Shown here: piece by piece, positions 7,228-14,285 of the stretch
How positions within the stretch are numbered: the stretch's first letter is position 1
Layout: each line of letters opens with the position of its first letter
Assembly (NCBI GenBank): GCA_021793135.1
Contig: JAJYTI010000030.1
Coordinates: 1-15,461, forward strand
Direction: 5' to 3'
DNA: 15,461 bases
Source: Bacteroidota bacterium
GTDB lineage: Bacteria; Bacteroidota; Bacteroidia; Flavobacteriales; Flavobacteriaceae
Made by a program: the position numbers and the translations under genes
Notes under the pieces: generated by a model
Databases searched by the model: none
Told to the model about the DNA's origin: nothing
The model's input: only the letters and a program-made list of their open reading frames with translations

Positions 7228-8697
7228 GTGAAAATTTTAGATCGATACATACTATTTGCTTATTTGAAAACCTTTATTAGTGTTTTCATTATTCTCATGT
7301 TTATCTTTGTTCTACAAACCATTTGGTTATATATAGCCGAATTGGCTGGAAAAGACCTAGATACAGCAGTAATATTAAAGTTCTTATGGTTTGTATCACC
7401 AAGGCTTATTCCTTTGGTTTTACCCCTTACTATTTTAGTAGCATCCTTAATGGTTTTTGGAAGTTTATCTGAAAATTACGAGTTTGCTGCTATGAAGTCT
7501 ACGGGCATATCATTACAAAGAGCAATGGGAAGCTTAATATTCTTTATTGGAGTTTTAGGTATTGTAGCTTTTATTTTTGCCAATAACGTTATCCCCTACT
7601 CTGAATACAAATGGAAAAACCTAAGAAGAAATATCAGTCAAGTAAGTCCTGCAATGGCCATCACGGAAGGACAATTTAGTTCTATAGGTGATGATTTTAA
7701 TATCAAAGTAGATAAGAAATCTGGAGAAAACGGACAGTTTCTAGATAATGTAATTATCCATACCAAAAACAATATTAACCCCAATAAAAATGCTACGGTA
7801 ATCAAAGCAGAAAAAGGGGAATTGGTTAGTCAACTAGGATCTAATACGTTATCATTGGTATTGATGAATGGTAACTATTATGATGATATTCAATCAAGAA
7901 ATATAATTACAAATAAGAAACTGCCTTTTGTCAAAAGTTACTTTGATGAATACACTTTAAATATTGATTTGTCTAAAATTAATGACGTAGATATTGATCA
8001 AGAAAACGACTTTAATGATCAGAATATGTTTACTATTTCCGAGCTACGTCAAGAAATAGACTCTCTGGCACATCGTTATTCTTACGATATAAAAACTTTC
8101 ACAGAAGAAACATATTTCCGAAGTGGCATAACACAATTATATCCTAGAAAAACTCAAGGTAATAAAGACACTCCAGAATATATTATCAAAGATAGACAAG
8201 AGTTATTAGACAGGTTTACAGAAAAACAACAAGACGATCTACTTACAGCGGCTATAAATAATGTAAAACACACCCAACAACAGGTTACTGCTAAACAGAA
8301 AGACTTTTCAAAAAGGGTAACACAACTCAATAAGCACGAAATAGCATTACATGAAAAATATGTTTTGGCAGTTGCTTGTGTTGTCTTATTCTTTGTTGGT
8401 GCACCTCTAGGAGCTATTATTCGTAAAGGTGGTATGGGATTGCCAATGGTTGTAGCTATTAGCTTGTTTTTAACCTACCATTTTATTGGTATATTCGCTA
8501 AAAATAGTGCAGCTGATGGAACTTTGCATCCTTTTATTGCTAGCTGGTTAAGTACAGTTATTTTATTACCATTAGGAATATGGCTTACTATACGAGCCAC
8601 TAGCGATCAAGGTATATTTGACGTAGATGCTTTTATAGCGGGTATAACCAAGCCTTTTAAGCGTCTTGCAAAACTTAAAAAGAAGAAGAAAAAATAA
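7228..8697 (+). CDS. LptF/LptG-family permease of the LPS export system
   Basis: A 489-residue inner-membrane permease (YjgP/YjgQ family) that with LptB2 and LptC extracts lipopolysaccharide from the inner membrane. The conserved N-terminal half reads MKILDRYILFAYLKTFISVF, then SPRLIPLVLPLTILVASLMV, then ENYEFAAMKSTGISLQR, and ends the third helix in FANNVIPYSEYKW. Membrane helices are at about 12-32, 54-78 and 101-122, then 378-398, 404-424 and 435-455, with a periplasmic domain of about 255 residues between. Family members in Proteobacteria have about 360 residues. The excess here is mainly a charged, helix-rich segment at about 270-370 before the fourth helix. The C terminus is a run of lysines. 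It starts with GTG 17 bases after lolA and ends two bases before ribB. LptF versus LptG cannot be assigned. Confidence 0.9.
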   Translation: MKILDRYILFAYLKTFISVFIILMFIFVLQTIWLYIAELAGKDLDTAVILKFLWFVSPRLIPLVLPLTILVASLMVFGSLSENYEFAAMKSTGISLQRAMGSLIFFIGVLGIVAFIFANNVIPYSEYKWKNLRRNISQVSPAMAITEGQFSSIGDDFNIKVDKKSGENGQFLDNVIIHTKNNINPNKNATVIKAEKGELVSQLGSNTLSLVLMNGNYYDDIQSRNIITNKKLPFVKSYFDEYTLNIDLSKINDVDIDQENDFNDQNMFTISELRQEIDSLAHRYSYDIKTFTEETYFRSGITQLYPRKTQGNKDTPEYIIKDRQELLDRFTEKQQDDLLTAAINNVKHTQQQVTAKQKDFSKRVTQLNKHEIALHEKYVLAVACVVLFFVGAPLGAIIRKGGMGLPMVVAISLFLTYHFIGIFAKNSAADGTLHPFIASWLSTVILLPLGIWLTIRATSDQGIFDVDAFIAGITKPFKRLAKLKKKKKK

Positions 8698-8699
8698 TT

Positions 8700-9854
8700 A
8701 TGACAACTACAAATAAAAAACAACATAAAGATATTCAACTAGACTCCATCGAAGATGCTATTGCAGATATTCGCAAAGGTAAAGTTGTAATTGTGGTAGA
8801 TGATGAGGACCGCGAAAATGAAGGAGATTTTATTGCTGCTGCAGAAATGGTTACTCCAGAGATGATTAACTTTATGGCGACACATGGTCGAGGTTTGATT
8901 TGTGCTCCGTTAACGGAAGAACGTTGTAAAGAATTAGAGCTGGAGATGATGGTAGACAACAACACGGTACTTCACCACACCCAGTTTACAGTTTCCATCG
9001 ATTTATTAGGTCATGGCTGTACTACAGGAATTTCGGTTCACGACCGAGCTAAAACAATAAAATCGTTAGTAGATCCAGCTACTAAACCACACGATTTAGG
9101 AAGACCAGGACATATCTTTCCACTTAAAGCAAAAGAAGGAGGTGTACTAAGACGTACTGGACATACAGAAGCAGCAATCGATTTAGCTAGACTTGCAGGT
9201 CTTAATCCCGCAGGAATACTAGTAGAAATTTTAAACGAAGACGGAACCATGGCTAGATTACCACAATTAGTAAAAGTAGCAGAGCGTTTCGATTTAAAAT
9301 TAATTTCTATAGAAGATCTGATATCGTACCGTATGAAACACGATTCGTTAATTCAGAAAAAAGAAGACTTTGAAGTAGAAACCAAATTTGGAACTTATCG
9401 ACTATCAGCTTATTTGCAAACTACTAATCAACAAGTACATATAGCATTGTCTAAAGGAAACTGGGATGAGAATGAAGAAGTTCTTGTACGTGTAAACTCG
9501 ACCTTAGTAAACAACGACATACTTGGCACATTAACTAAAGACGACGATAAGACATTAGACAGCATGTTCCAAGCGATTCAAAAAGAAGGCAAAGGAGTTA
9601 TTGTATTTATTAACCAACAGAACCAATCTTACAACTTACTACCTAGACTAGAAGCTTTAAGAAAGGCTCAAACACAAGGTGAAATTGCTAAAGCACCAAG
9701 TATTGTAATGGATAATAAAGATTTTGGAGTTGGAGCGCAAATCCTTCATGATTTAGGAGTTTCTAAAATCAAGTTACTCTCTAATAGTAAACAAACTAAA
9801 AGAGTGGGAATGACTGGATATGGTTTGGAAATCACCGAATACATTCCCTATTAA
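8700..9854 (+). CDS. ribB: 3,4-dihydroxy-2-butanone-4-phosphate synthase with a degenerate GTP cyclohydrolase II-like C-terminal domain
   Basis: A 384-residue cytoplasmic enzyme of riboflavin synthesis. Residues 12-210 form a complete RibB domain converting ribulose 5-phosphate to 3,4-dihydroxy-2-butanone 4-phosphate and formate. It has acidic loop DDEDRENEGDF (34-44), HGRGLICAPL, TGISVHDRAKTI, RPGHIFPLKAKEGGVL and the catalytic RRTGHTEAA (H155, E157). Residues 221-384 align with GTP cyclohydrolase II (RibA), keeping FGVGAQILHDLGV and GYGLEITEYIP, but all three zinc cysteines are replaced (L269, K280, D282), and the QEGRGIGL block has become QQNQSYNL, losing the catalytic arginine. The tail is therefore expected to be inactive, so a separate ribA should exist elsewhere. 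I use ribB rather than ribBA. It is the last gene of the ftsK operon. Confidence 0.93.
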   Translation: MTTTNKKQHKDIQLDSIEDAIADIRKGKVVIVVDDEDRENEGDFIAAAEMVTPEMINFMATHGRGLICAPLTEERCKELELEMMVDNNTVLHHTQFTVSIDLLGHGCTTGISVHDRAKTIKSLVDPATKPHDLGRPGHIFPLKAKEGGVLRRTGHTEAAIDLARLAGLNPAGILVEILNEDGTMARLPQLVKVAERFDLKLISIEDLISYRMKHDSLIQKKEDFEVETKFGTYRLSAYLQTTNQQVHIALSKGNWDENEEVLVRVNSTLVNNDILGTLTKDDDKTLDSMFQAIQKEGKGVIVFINQQNQSYNLLPRLEALRKAQTQGEIAKAPSIVMDNKDFGVGAQILHDLGVSKIKLLSNSKQTKRVGMTGYGLEITEYIPY

Positions 9855-9860
9855 TCCATA

Positions 9861-9890
9861 ATACTTTCTAAGCAATTAAAAAGAAAGTAT
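9861..9890 (+). terminator. Candidate terminator of the ftsK-lolA-lptG-ribB operon
   Basis: ATACTTTCT (9861-9869) and AGAAAGTAT (9882-9890) pair perfectly over nine bases with a 12-base loop, followed by ATTTTG. It begins seven bases after the ribB stop. The stem is AT-rich and the T run weak, so termination may be partial. Confidence 0.45.
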
Positions 9891-9897
9891 ATTTTGT

Positions 9898-9945
9898 AAT
9901 AGACTTCTCATTAGCTATAATATGTTTTATAAATTGAAGTCTATT
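9898..9945 (+). repeat. Perfect 10-base inverted repeat between ribB and smpB
   Basis: AATAGACTTC (9898-9907) and GAAGTCTATT (9936-9945) are exact inverted copies separated by 28 bases, with two further T residues behind the second arm. It could be a second, back-up terminator with a long loop or a protein-binding site. No known element fits. Confidence 0.4.
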
Positions 9946-9986
9946 TTAAAACGGACTATATATTTTAAATAAAATAAAAACTTATC

Positions 9987-10004
9987 TTGCCTTACAAAAG
10001 GCAA
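9987..10004 (+). repeat. Short hairpin in the smpB leader
   Basis: TTGCCTT (9987-9993) and AAGGCAA (9998-10004) form a perfect 7-pair stem closed by ACAA. It is the only GC-bearing structure in an extremely AT-rich stretch and ends 29 bases before the smpB start codon. No T run follows, so it is not a standard terminator. A leader hairpin or operator is possible. Confidence 0.4.
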
Positions 10005-10033
10005 ATAAATATAAAAGCGCATTTTCATAATAT

Positions 10034-10501
10034 ATGGCATTACAAAAGAAAGTAAATATAAAAAACCGTAAAGCTAGATTTCAATATGAAATCATGGACA
10101 CCTATGTGGCTGGCATTGTTCTTAAAGGAACAGAGATAAAAGCTATTCGCGAAGGGAAAGCCTCTATTGGTGAAAGTTTCTGTGAATTTAATTCACGCGG
10201 TGAGCTATTTGCTATCAATATGTCTATTCAAGAATATTCGCACGCTACCTCCTTTTCACACAATCCACGAAGCCAAAGAAAGCTTTTACTAAACAAAAAT
10301 GAATTACGGAAATTAGAAAAAGAAGTTAAGAATGTAGGATTCACCATTATTCCACTTCGACTTTTCACTAATGAACGAGGTTTAGCAAAGCTAGAGATAG
10401 GTTTGGCTCGAGGTAAGAAGCTTTATGACAAACGAGAAAGCCTAAAAGCAAGAGAAGCACAAAGAGATTTAAAACGTATTCAAAAATCTTATAATCGTTA
10501 A
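10034..10501 (+). CDS. smpB: SsrA-binding protein SmpB
   Basis: A 155-residue RNA-binding protein that delivers tmRNA to ribosomes stalled on broken messages. The family is unmistakable: KNRKARFQYEIMDTYVAGIV, LKGTEIKAIREGKASIGESF, NMSIQEYSHATSFSHNP, RKLLLNKNELRKLEKEVK, FTIIPLRLFTNERGLAKLEI, GLARGKKLYDKRESLK, and a basic tail (AREAQRDLKRIQKSYNR). The tail becomes helical in the mRNA channel of the stalled ribosome. The oligonucleotide-binding barrel spans about residues 8-130. The length is normal for the family. The partner tmRNA gene (ssrA) is not in this window. No clear -7 box was found upstream. The gene stands alone, with inverted repeats before it and a long gene-free stretch behind. 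Confidence 0.97.
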   Translation: MALQKKVNIKNRKARFQYEIMDTYVAGIVLKGTEIKAIREGKASIGESFCEFNSRGELFAINMSIQEYSHATSFSHNPRSQRKLLLNKNELRKLEKEVKNVGFTIIPLRLFTNERGLAKLEIGLARGKKLYDKRESLKAREAQRDLKRIQKSYNR

Positions 10502-10952
10502 TTACTAGAATAATTAACCTACGTACTTTTTAATGCAATAAGGATTATAGTCTACCAAACTATAGTTTCGCCTCCCATATAATAATCGATTACATGATTC
10601 ACCCCCCTATTGTACACACTTCTATTGCAAATTTTAATGTAATAGAAAATATTTAGAATTCATTTATTAAGTACAATATAATATTTCTTCACAAGTAAGA
10701 ATCTTAGTCATTCACTATATTTCGATAATATTCTTTAGAATATCATATTTCATTTTAACATTAATATTATTTCTTTAACTTAGCTGTTTTTAAAAATAAT
10801 TTAAACATAAAGCAACCTTTCTTTAAAAATTCCCGTCTATCTATATAGAAAAATCAACCATATTAAATAGACCTTAAGAAAAATAAAACAAAGAAAAGTG
10901 TAATAGAATTTATAGTATACACAGAATATTACAATCGTTAATAAGAAGAAAT
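10502..10952. other. 451-base gene-free AT-rich spacer
   Basis: No open frame of useful length, tRNA or tmRNA is visible here. Two small symmetries occur. A hairpin of ATTATAGT (10544-10551) with ACTATAGT (10559-10566), one wobble and a 7-base loop, might be a weak smpB terminator although no T run follows. ATATTCT (10728-10734) with AGAATAT (10737-10743) is a 7-2-7 inverted repeat that could bind a regulator. I found no exact TAnnTTTG box, so the promoter of the following gene is not located. Confidence 0.6.
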
Positions 10953-13376
10953 ATGAGACATTGGCTATTAATTTTATTTTTTACGTTCGGTTATCTATCG
11001 CAAGCTCAAGATTTTTTGAAAGGAACCATTGTAGATGATCAGGACAACAAGCTTCAAGGAGTGTCGGTTTATTATAAAAATACCACTCAAGGAGCAACTA
11101 CTAATAAAGAAGGTCAGTTTCAAATAAAACACTTAAAGGATAATACTTTAATCATCCAATATCTTGGTTTTAAAACACAAGAACTTCACATAACAAATCA
11201 AAAGGACATCCATGTCATTCTTGAACCCGAATCCGTTCATCTTTCAGAAGTAACTTTAGACAATAAAGAAGATCCTGCATATGCCATTATTCGTAAGGCT
11301 ATTGCAAAAAAATCTGAAAATAAAAGTAGAATAAACGATTATAAAGCTTCTTTCTACTCCCGTGGTGCAATACAATTTAAAGCCGATTCTCTTTTTATGA
11401 AAAGAATAGAAAAAGAATTTGAAGATGACGACCTAAAAGACACTATAATGGGATATTTATCTGAAACTGTTTCTACAATATATGTTTCTCCTCCAGATAA
11501 ATTCTATGAAGAAATTAGTGCAAGTAAAGTAAGTGGTGAAGAAACAGTATTCAGTTTTAATAGTGCCGAAGAATCTGAATATTCATTCTATGAAAACAAC
11601 ATTAGCTTTCTAAACCCAATCCCCTCGCCTATTGCTAATAATGCATTAGACATCTATAAATATCGTTTTGAAGGAGATTTCTATCATGATAATCAATTAA
11701 TAAATAAAATAAATGTGCAACCAAAACGAAGCTCTAATCGTGCATGGAGCGGCACAATATACATTGTTGATGATACATCCGAATTTTATGGAATCCATTT
11801 AGAAGCCGATGAAGATGTTCTACAAATTCCTTTATTAAAGAAACTTAGTATTCAACAAAATTTTGTTTACGAAAACTCTCAAAAGGTCTGGGTAAAAAAC
11901 ACACAAAAAATCTCTTTTGAAGGTAGCATATTAAGAAATTATTTCGAAGCAAGATTCTTAGCTCATTATAAAGATTACACTTTCGACAACCTTCAACATA
12001 AATTTACAAGAGAAAAAATGAAAATTCTACCAGAAGCAATTAAAACGGATGATTTCTGGGAAAAACATAGACCTATTCCATTAACTCAAATGGAAATAGA
12101 TGATTATCATAAAAAAGACAGTATTGCAGAAGTTAAGAAATCTCGAACTTACTTAGACTCAACCGATCGACGACATAATAAATTGAAGGTAAAAGATATA
12201 GCATTAGGTTATACCTATCGTAATTCCAATAAAGATTGGAGAATTAGCTACGATGGAATTACTTCTCCAGGATTTTACAATACTGTACAGGGATTAAGTA
12301 TGGGTACTAAGGTGAGTTTTACCAAGCAATATGAAAAAGAATATACAAACTATTTAAGAGTAGAATCGGAATTGGACTATGGTTTTTCCGACAAACGTGC
12401 TAGAGTTTCTGGAGCAATAACTAGAAAGTTTAATTCTATAAATCATGCTACACTTCAAGTTTTTGCTGGAACAAAAACTAGTCAATTTAATAGGCAAAAA
12501 CCTATTAGTAATTTAACAAACTCACTCTATACTATAATCGATAATAGGAATTACTTGAAAATGTATGATTTAGGAAGGTTTGGCGCATCCTATTTCCAAG
12601 AAATATTCAATGGTATATATCTCACAGCAGAGACAGCTTGGGAGCGACGCAGTCCTCTATATAATACTAAGATAAGAGAGAAGTATGCCGATCGGTTAAC
12701 TTCTAACGACCCTTTAAACCCAAATGATGAGACTTCTTCTCCTTTCAGTGTCCATTCTTTATTAAGAAGTAAACTAGGATTTCAAATTCGTTTTGCGCAA
12801 GATTATTATAGTCACCCAAATCGTAAAATAATAGGTAAAAGTAAAGGTCCACTTATTTATATTGGTGCTATTGCTGGAACTATGGCTGAAGAAAAGTCTC
12901 ATAATTTCGTTCAGCTCCAAACAAAAATCACACAGAATATTAAAATGGGACAAGCAGGGAACTCAAGATATTTAATCCATGCGGGCACCTTTGTACATAA
13001 AAACGAATTAAGTTTTGCAGACTTTCAACATTTTATAGGGAATGAAACTTTTGTTGCTCATTCCAACGGTATTGAAAACTTTCATATGCTACCTTACTAT
13101 AGTCATAGCACCGATGACTCTTACTTAGCTGCTCATTATGAACATCACTTTAAGGATGCTATTATGCGTAAGATTCCAGTAATTAGAGCTTTAAAATTAC
13201 AACTAGTAGGAGGAGCTAACTTATTGGCAGTTAACCATCAAAAACCATATACCGAATGGTATGTAGGGCTAGATAATATTGGAATAAAATCTTGGCGTAT
13301 ATTCCGTGTAGATTACGTTCAATCCTACTGGAATAACACTACTCATAGTGGAATAAGAGTTCGTGTAGGAATGTAA
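10953..13376 (+). CDS. DUF5686 / CarboxypepD_reg-like outer-membrane protein
   Basis: An 807-residue secreted protein. A signal peptide covers about residues 1-18 (MRHWLLILFFTFGYLSQA, then QD). Residues about 22-95 form a carboxypeptidase-regulatory-like beta domain: LKGTIVDDQDNKLQGVSVYY, GATTNKEGQFQI, LIIQYLGFKTQELHI. This is the plug-preceding module common in Bacteroidota outer-membrane proteins. From about residue 105 on (DPAYAIIRKAIAKKSENKSR, YKASFYSRGAIQFKADSLF) it matches the DUF5686 family. The second half (about 410-807) shows alternating strands with aromatic ends, suggesting an outer-membrane beta barrel. No TonB-dependent plug domain is apparent. The final residue is methionine rather than the aromatic typical of barrel proteins. 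The function is unknown; envelope or surface roles are inferred from architecture. It stands alone between a long spacer and a convergent gene. Confidence 0.85.
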   Translation: MRHWLLILFFTFGYLSQAQDFLKGTIVDDQDNKLQGVSVYYKNTTQGATTNKEGQFQIKHLKDNTLIIQYLGFKTQELHITNQKDIHVILEPESVHLSEVTLDNKEDPAYAIIRKAIAKKSENKSRINDYKASFYSRGAIQFKADSLFMKRIEKEFEDDDLKDTIMGYLSETVSTIYVSPPDKFYEEISASKVSGEETVFSFNSAEESEYSFYENNISFLNPIPSPIANNALDIYKYRFEGDFYHDNQLINKINVQPKRSSNRAWSGTIYIVDDTSEFYGIHLEADEDVLQIPLLKKLSIQQNFVYENSQKVWVKNTQKISFEGSILRNYFEARFLAHYKDYTFDNLQHKFTREKMKILPEAIKTDDFWEKHRPIPLTQMEIDDYHKKDSIAEVKKSRTYLDSTDRRHNKLKVKDIALGYTYRNSNKDWRISYDGITSPGFYNTVQGLSMGTKVSFTKQYEKEYTNYLRVESELDYGFSDKRARVSGAITRKFNSINHATLQVFAGTKTSQFNRQKPISNLTNSLYTIIDNRNYLKMYDLGRFGASYFQEIFNGIYLTAETAWERRSPLYNTKIREKYADRLTSNDPLNPNDETSSPFSVHSLLRSKLGFQIRFAQDYYSHPNRKIIGKSKGPLIYIGAIAGTMAEEKSHNFVQLQTKITQNIKMGQAGNSRYLIHAGTFVHKNELSFADFQHFIGNETFVAHSNGIENFHMLPYYSHSTDDSYLAAHYEHHFKDAIMRKIPVIRALKLQLVGGANLLAVNHQKPYTEWYVGLDNIGIKSWRIFRVDYVQSYWNNTTHSGIRVRVGM

Positions 13377-13390
13377 ACCTATAAAATAAA

Positions 13391-13413
13391 TAAAAAACTT
13401 ATTTAGTTTTTAT
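13391..13413. terminator. Probable bidirectional terminator between convergent genes
   Basis: AAAAACT (13393-13399) pairs with AGTTTTT (13405-13411) around a TATTT loop. A T-rich tail follows on both strands: ATTTTC on the plus strand and TATTTATTTT on the minus strand. It lies between the DUF5686 gene and the methyltransferase gene and includes the latter's stop codon in its loop. Confidence 0.5.
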
Positions 13414-14044
13414 TTTCAAGCATCGGAACAAATCGAAAATCACCGTATTCATTTTTTATGAATTCACGAGCAGATTTTCGTTCAATAACCGTCATTGTTT
13501 GCACTTTATCACCTACAGGAATAACTAATCTACCTCCTATTTTCAATTGTCTTAATAATGGTTTGGGAATAAAAGGAGCACCTGCAGTTACAATAATTCC
13601 ATCGTATGGAGCATTTTCTTCATAACCTTTATAACCATCTCCAAAAATTAACTTCTTTGGGCGATAACCCAATTTAGGTAAAAATCGTTGTGCTTTTTTA
13701 AAAAGTTCATTTTGCCGTTCAATAGAATATAATTGAACACCTAACTCCAGTAAAACCGCTGCCTGATATCCACTACCTGTACCTATTTCTAATACTATAT
13801 CACCTTCTTTTATATCAAGCAATTCAGTTTGTCTAGCAACAGTATATGGTTGTGAAATAGTTTGATCTGCAGCTATAGGGAAAGCTTTGTCAGTGTATGC
13901 ATGCTCAAGAAAGCTTGAATCCATAAACAAATGTCTTGGCACTTTACCAATAGCACCTAATACCAATTCGTTTTTTATGCCTTTTTCACGTAGTGTCTCC
14001 ACTAGTCGATTTCGCATTCCCTTATGTACAAATGAATCTTTCAA
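13403..14044 (-). CDS. pcm: Protein-L-isoaspartate O-methyltransferase
   Basis: A cytoplasmic repair enzyme that methylates L-isoaspartyl residues in damaged proteins using S-adenosylmethionine. Taken from the TTG codon at 14044-14042, it has 213 residues. IGKVPRHLFM and QTISQPYTVARQTELL (S64 region) are the PIMT signatures. VLEIGTGSGYQAAVL (84-98) is the SAM-binding glycine loop, YSIERQNELF supplies the acidic residue after strand two, and APYDGIIVTAGAPFIPKPLL plus GGRLVIPVG follow. The frame stays open upstream to an ATG at 14113, but that would add 23 residues unlike the family, and an exact TATATTTG promoter box lies inside that extension. The start is therefore TTG 14044, giving MKDSFVHKGMRNRL, or possibly the ATG at 14017 (MRNRL). 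The gene is divergent from the Gfo/Idh/MocA gene. Confidence 0.88.
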   Translation of the reverse strand: MKDSFVHKGMRNRLVETLREKGIKNELVLGAIGKVPRHLFMDSSFLEHAYTDKAFPIAADQTISQPYTVARQTELLDIKEGDIVLEIGTGSGYQAAVLLELGVQLYSIERQNELFKKAQRFLPKLGYRPKKLIFGDGYKGYEENAPYDGIIVTAGAPFIPKPLLRQLKIGGRLVIPVGDKVQTMTVIERKSAREFIKNEYGDFRFVPMLENKN

Positions 14045-14070
14045 TTTTATAGTCCTAAAATATTCCAGTA

Positions 14071-14102
14071 CAAATATAAGCTCTATTACCCTAAGTCTAC
14101 AA
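14071..14102 (-). promoter_or_regulatory. Promoter of the pcm gene
   Basis: On the minus strand, TTG (14102-14100) and TATATTTG (14078-14071) are 21 bases apart. This is an exact -7 box with an acceptable -33 spacing for Flavobacterium-type promoters. The transcript would start near 14065, about 20 bases before the proposed TTG start codon. Confidence 0.65.
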
Positions 14103-14129
14103 GTTATACACAACAGAGGATAGATTATT

Positions 14130-14189
14130 TTCTAGCTTTCTTTAAGTCTTTAAAAAACTTATTCTGGTCATGTATTGAATTCTAGCTTT
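14130..14189 (+). repeat. Direct repeat TTCTAGCTTT in the divergent promoter region
   Basis: TTCTAGCTTT occurs exactly at 14130-14139 and again at 14180-14189, a 50-base period (about five helical turns), between the pcm and Gfo/Idh/MocA promoters. It may be a pair of regulator sites or chance in AT-rich sequence. Confidence 0.3.
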
Positions 14190-14236
14190 TTAGCTTAAAT
14201 ATTAAGGATTAAACAAGCCATATTCGATGTTTTTAG

Positions 14237-14269
14237 TTAATAAACATTTCAAAAAAACTCCTACCTTTG
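14237..14269 (+). promoter_or_regulatory. Promoter of the Gfo/Idh/MocA - 3-hydroxyacyl-CoA dehydrogenase operon
   Basis: TACCTTTG at 14262-14269 is an exact -7 box. TTA at 14237-14239, 22 bases before it, is the best -33 candidate but imperfect. Transcription would begin near 14276, leaving a leader of only about ten bases before the ATG at 14286. Confidence 0.6.
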
Positions 14270-14285
14270 TACAAAATTTTTCTAT

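Noticed and set aside
8670..8697. Possible slippage or frameshift site in the A-rich end of the LptF/G gene
   Set aside because: The AAG/AAA lysine run simply encodes a basic tail followed by an in-frame stop; no alternative frame continues usefully.
10502..10952. Possible tmRNA (ssrA) gene beside smpB
   Set aside because: The spacer is about the right size, but it lacks the tRNA-like ends, a TTC-type T loop, a CCA-ending acceptor stem and a tag-coding frame, and it is far too AT-rich.
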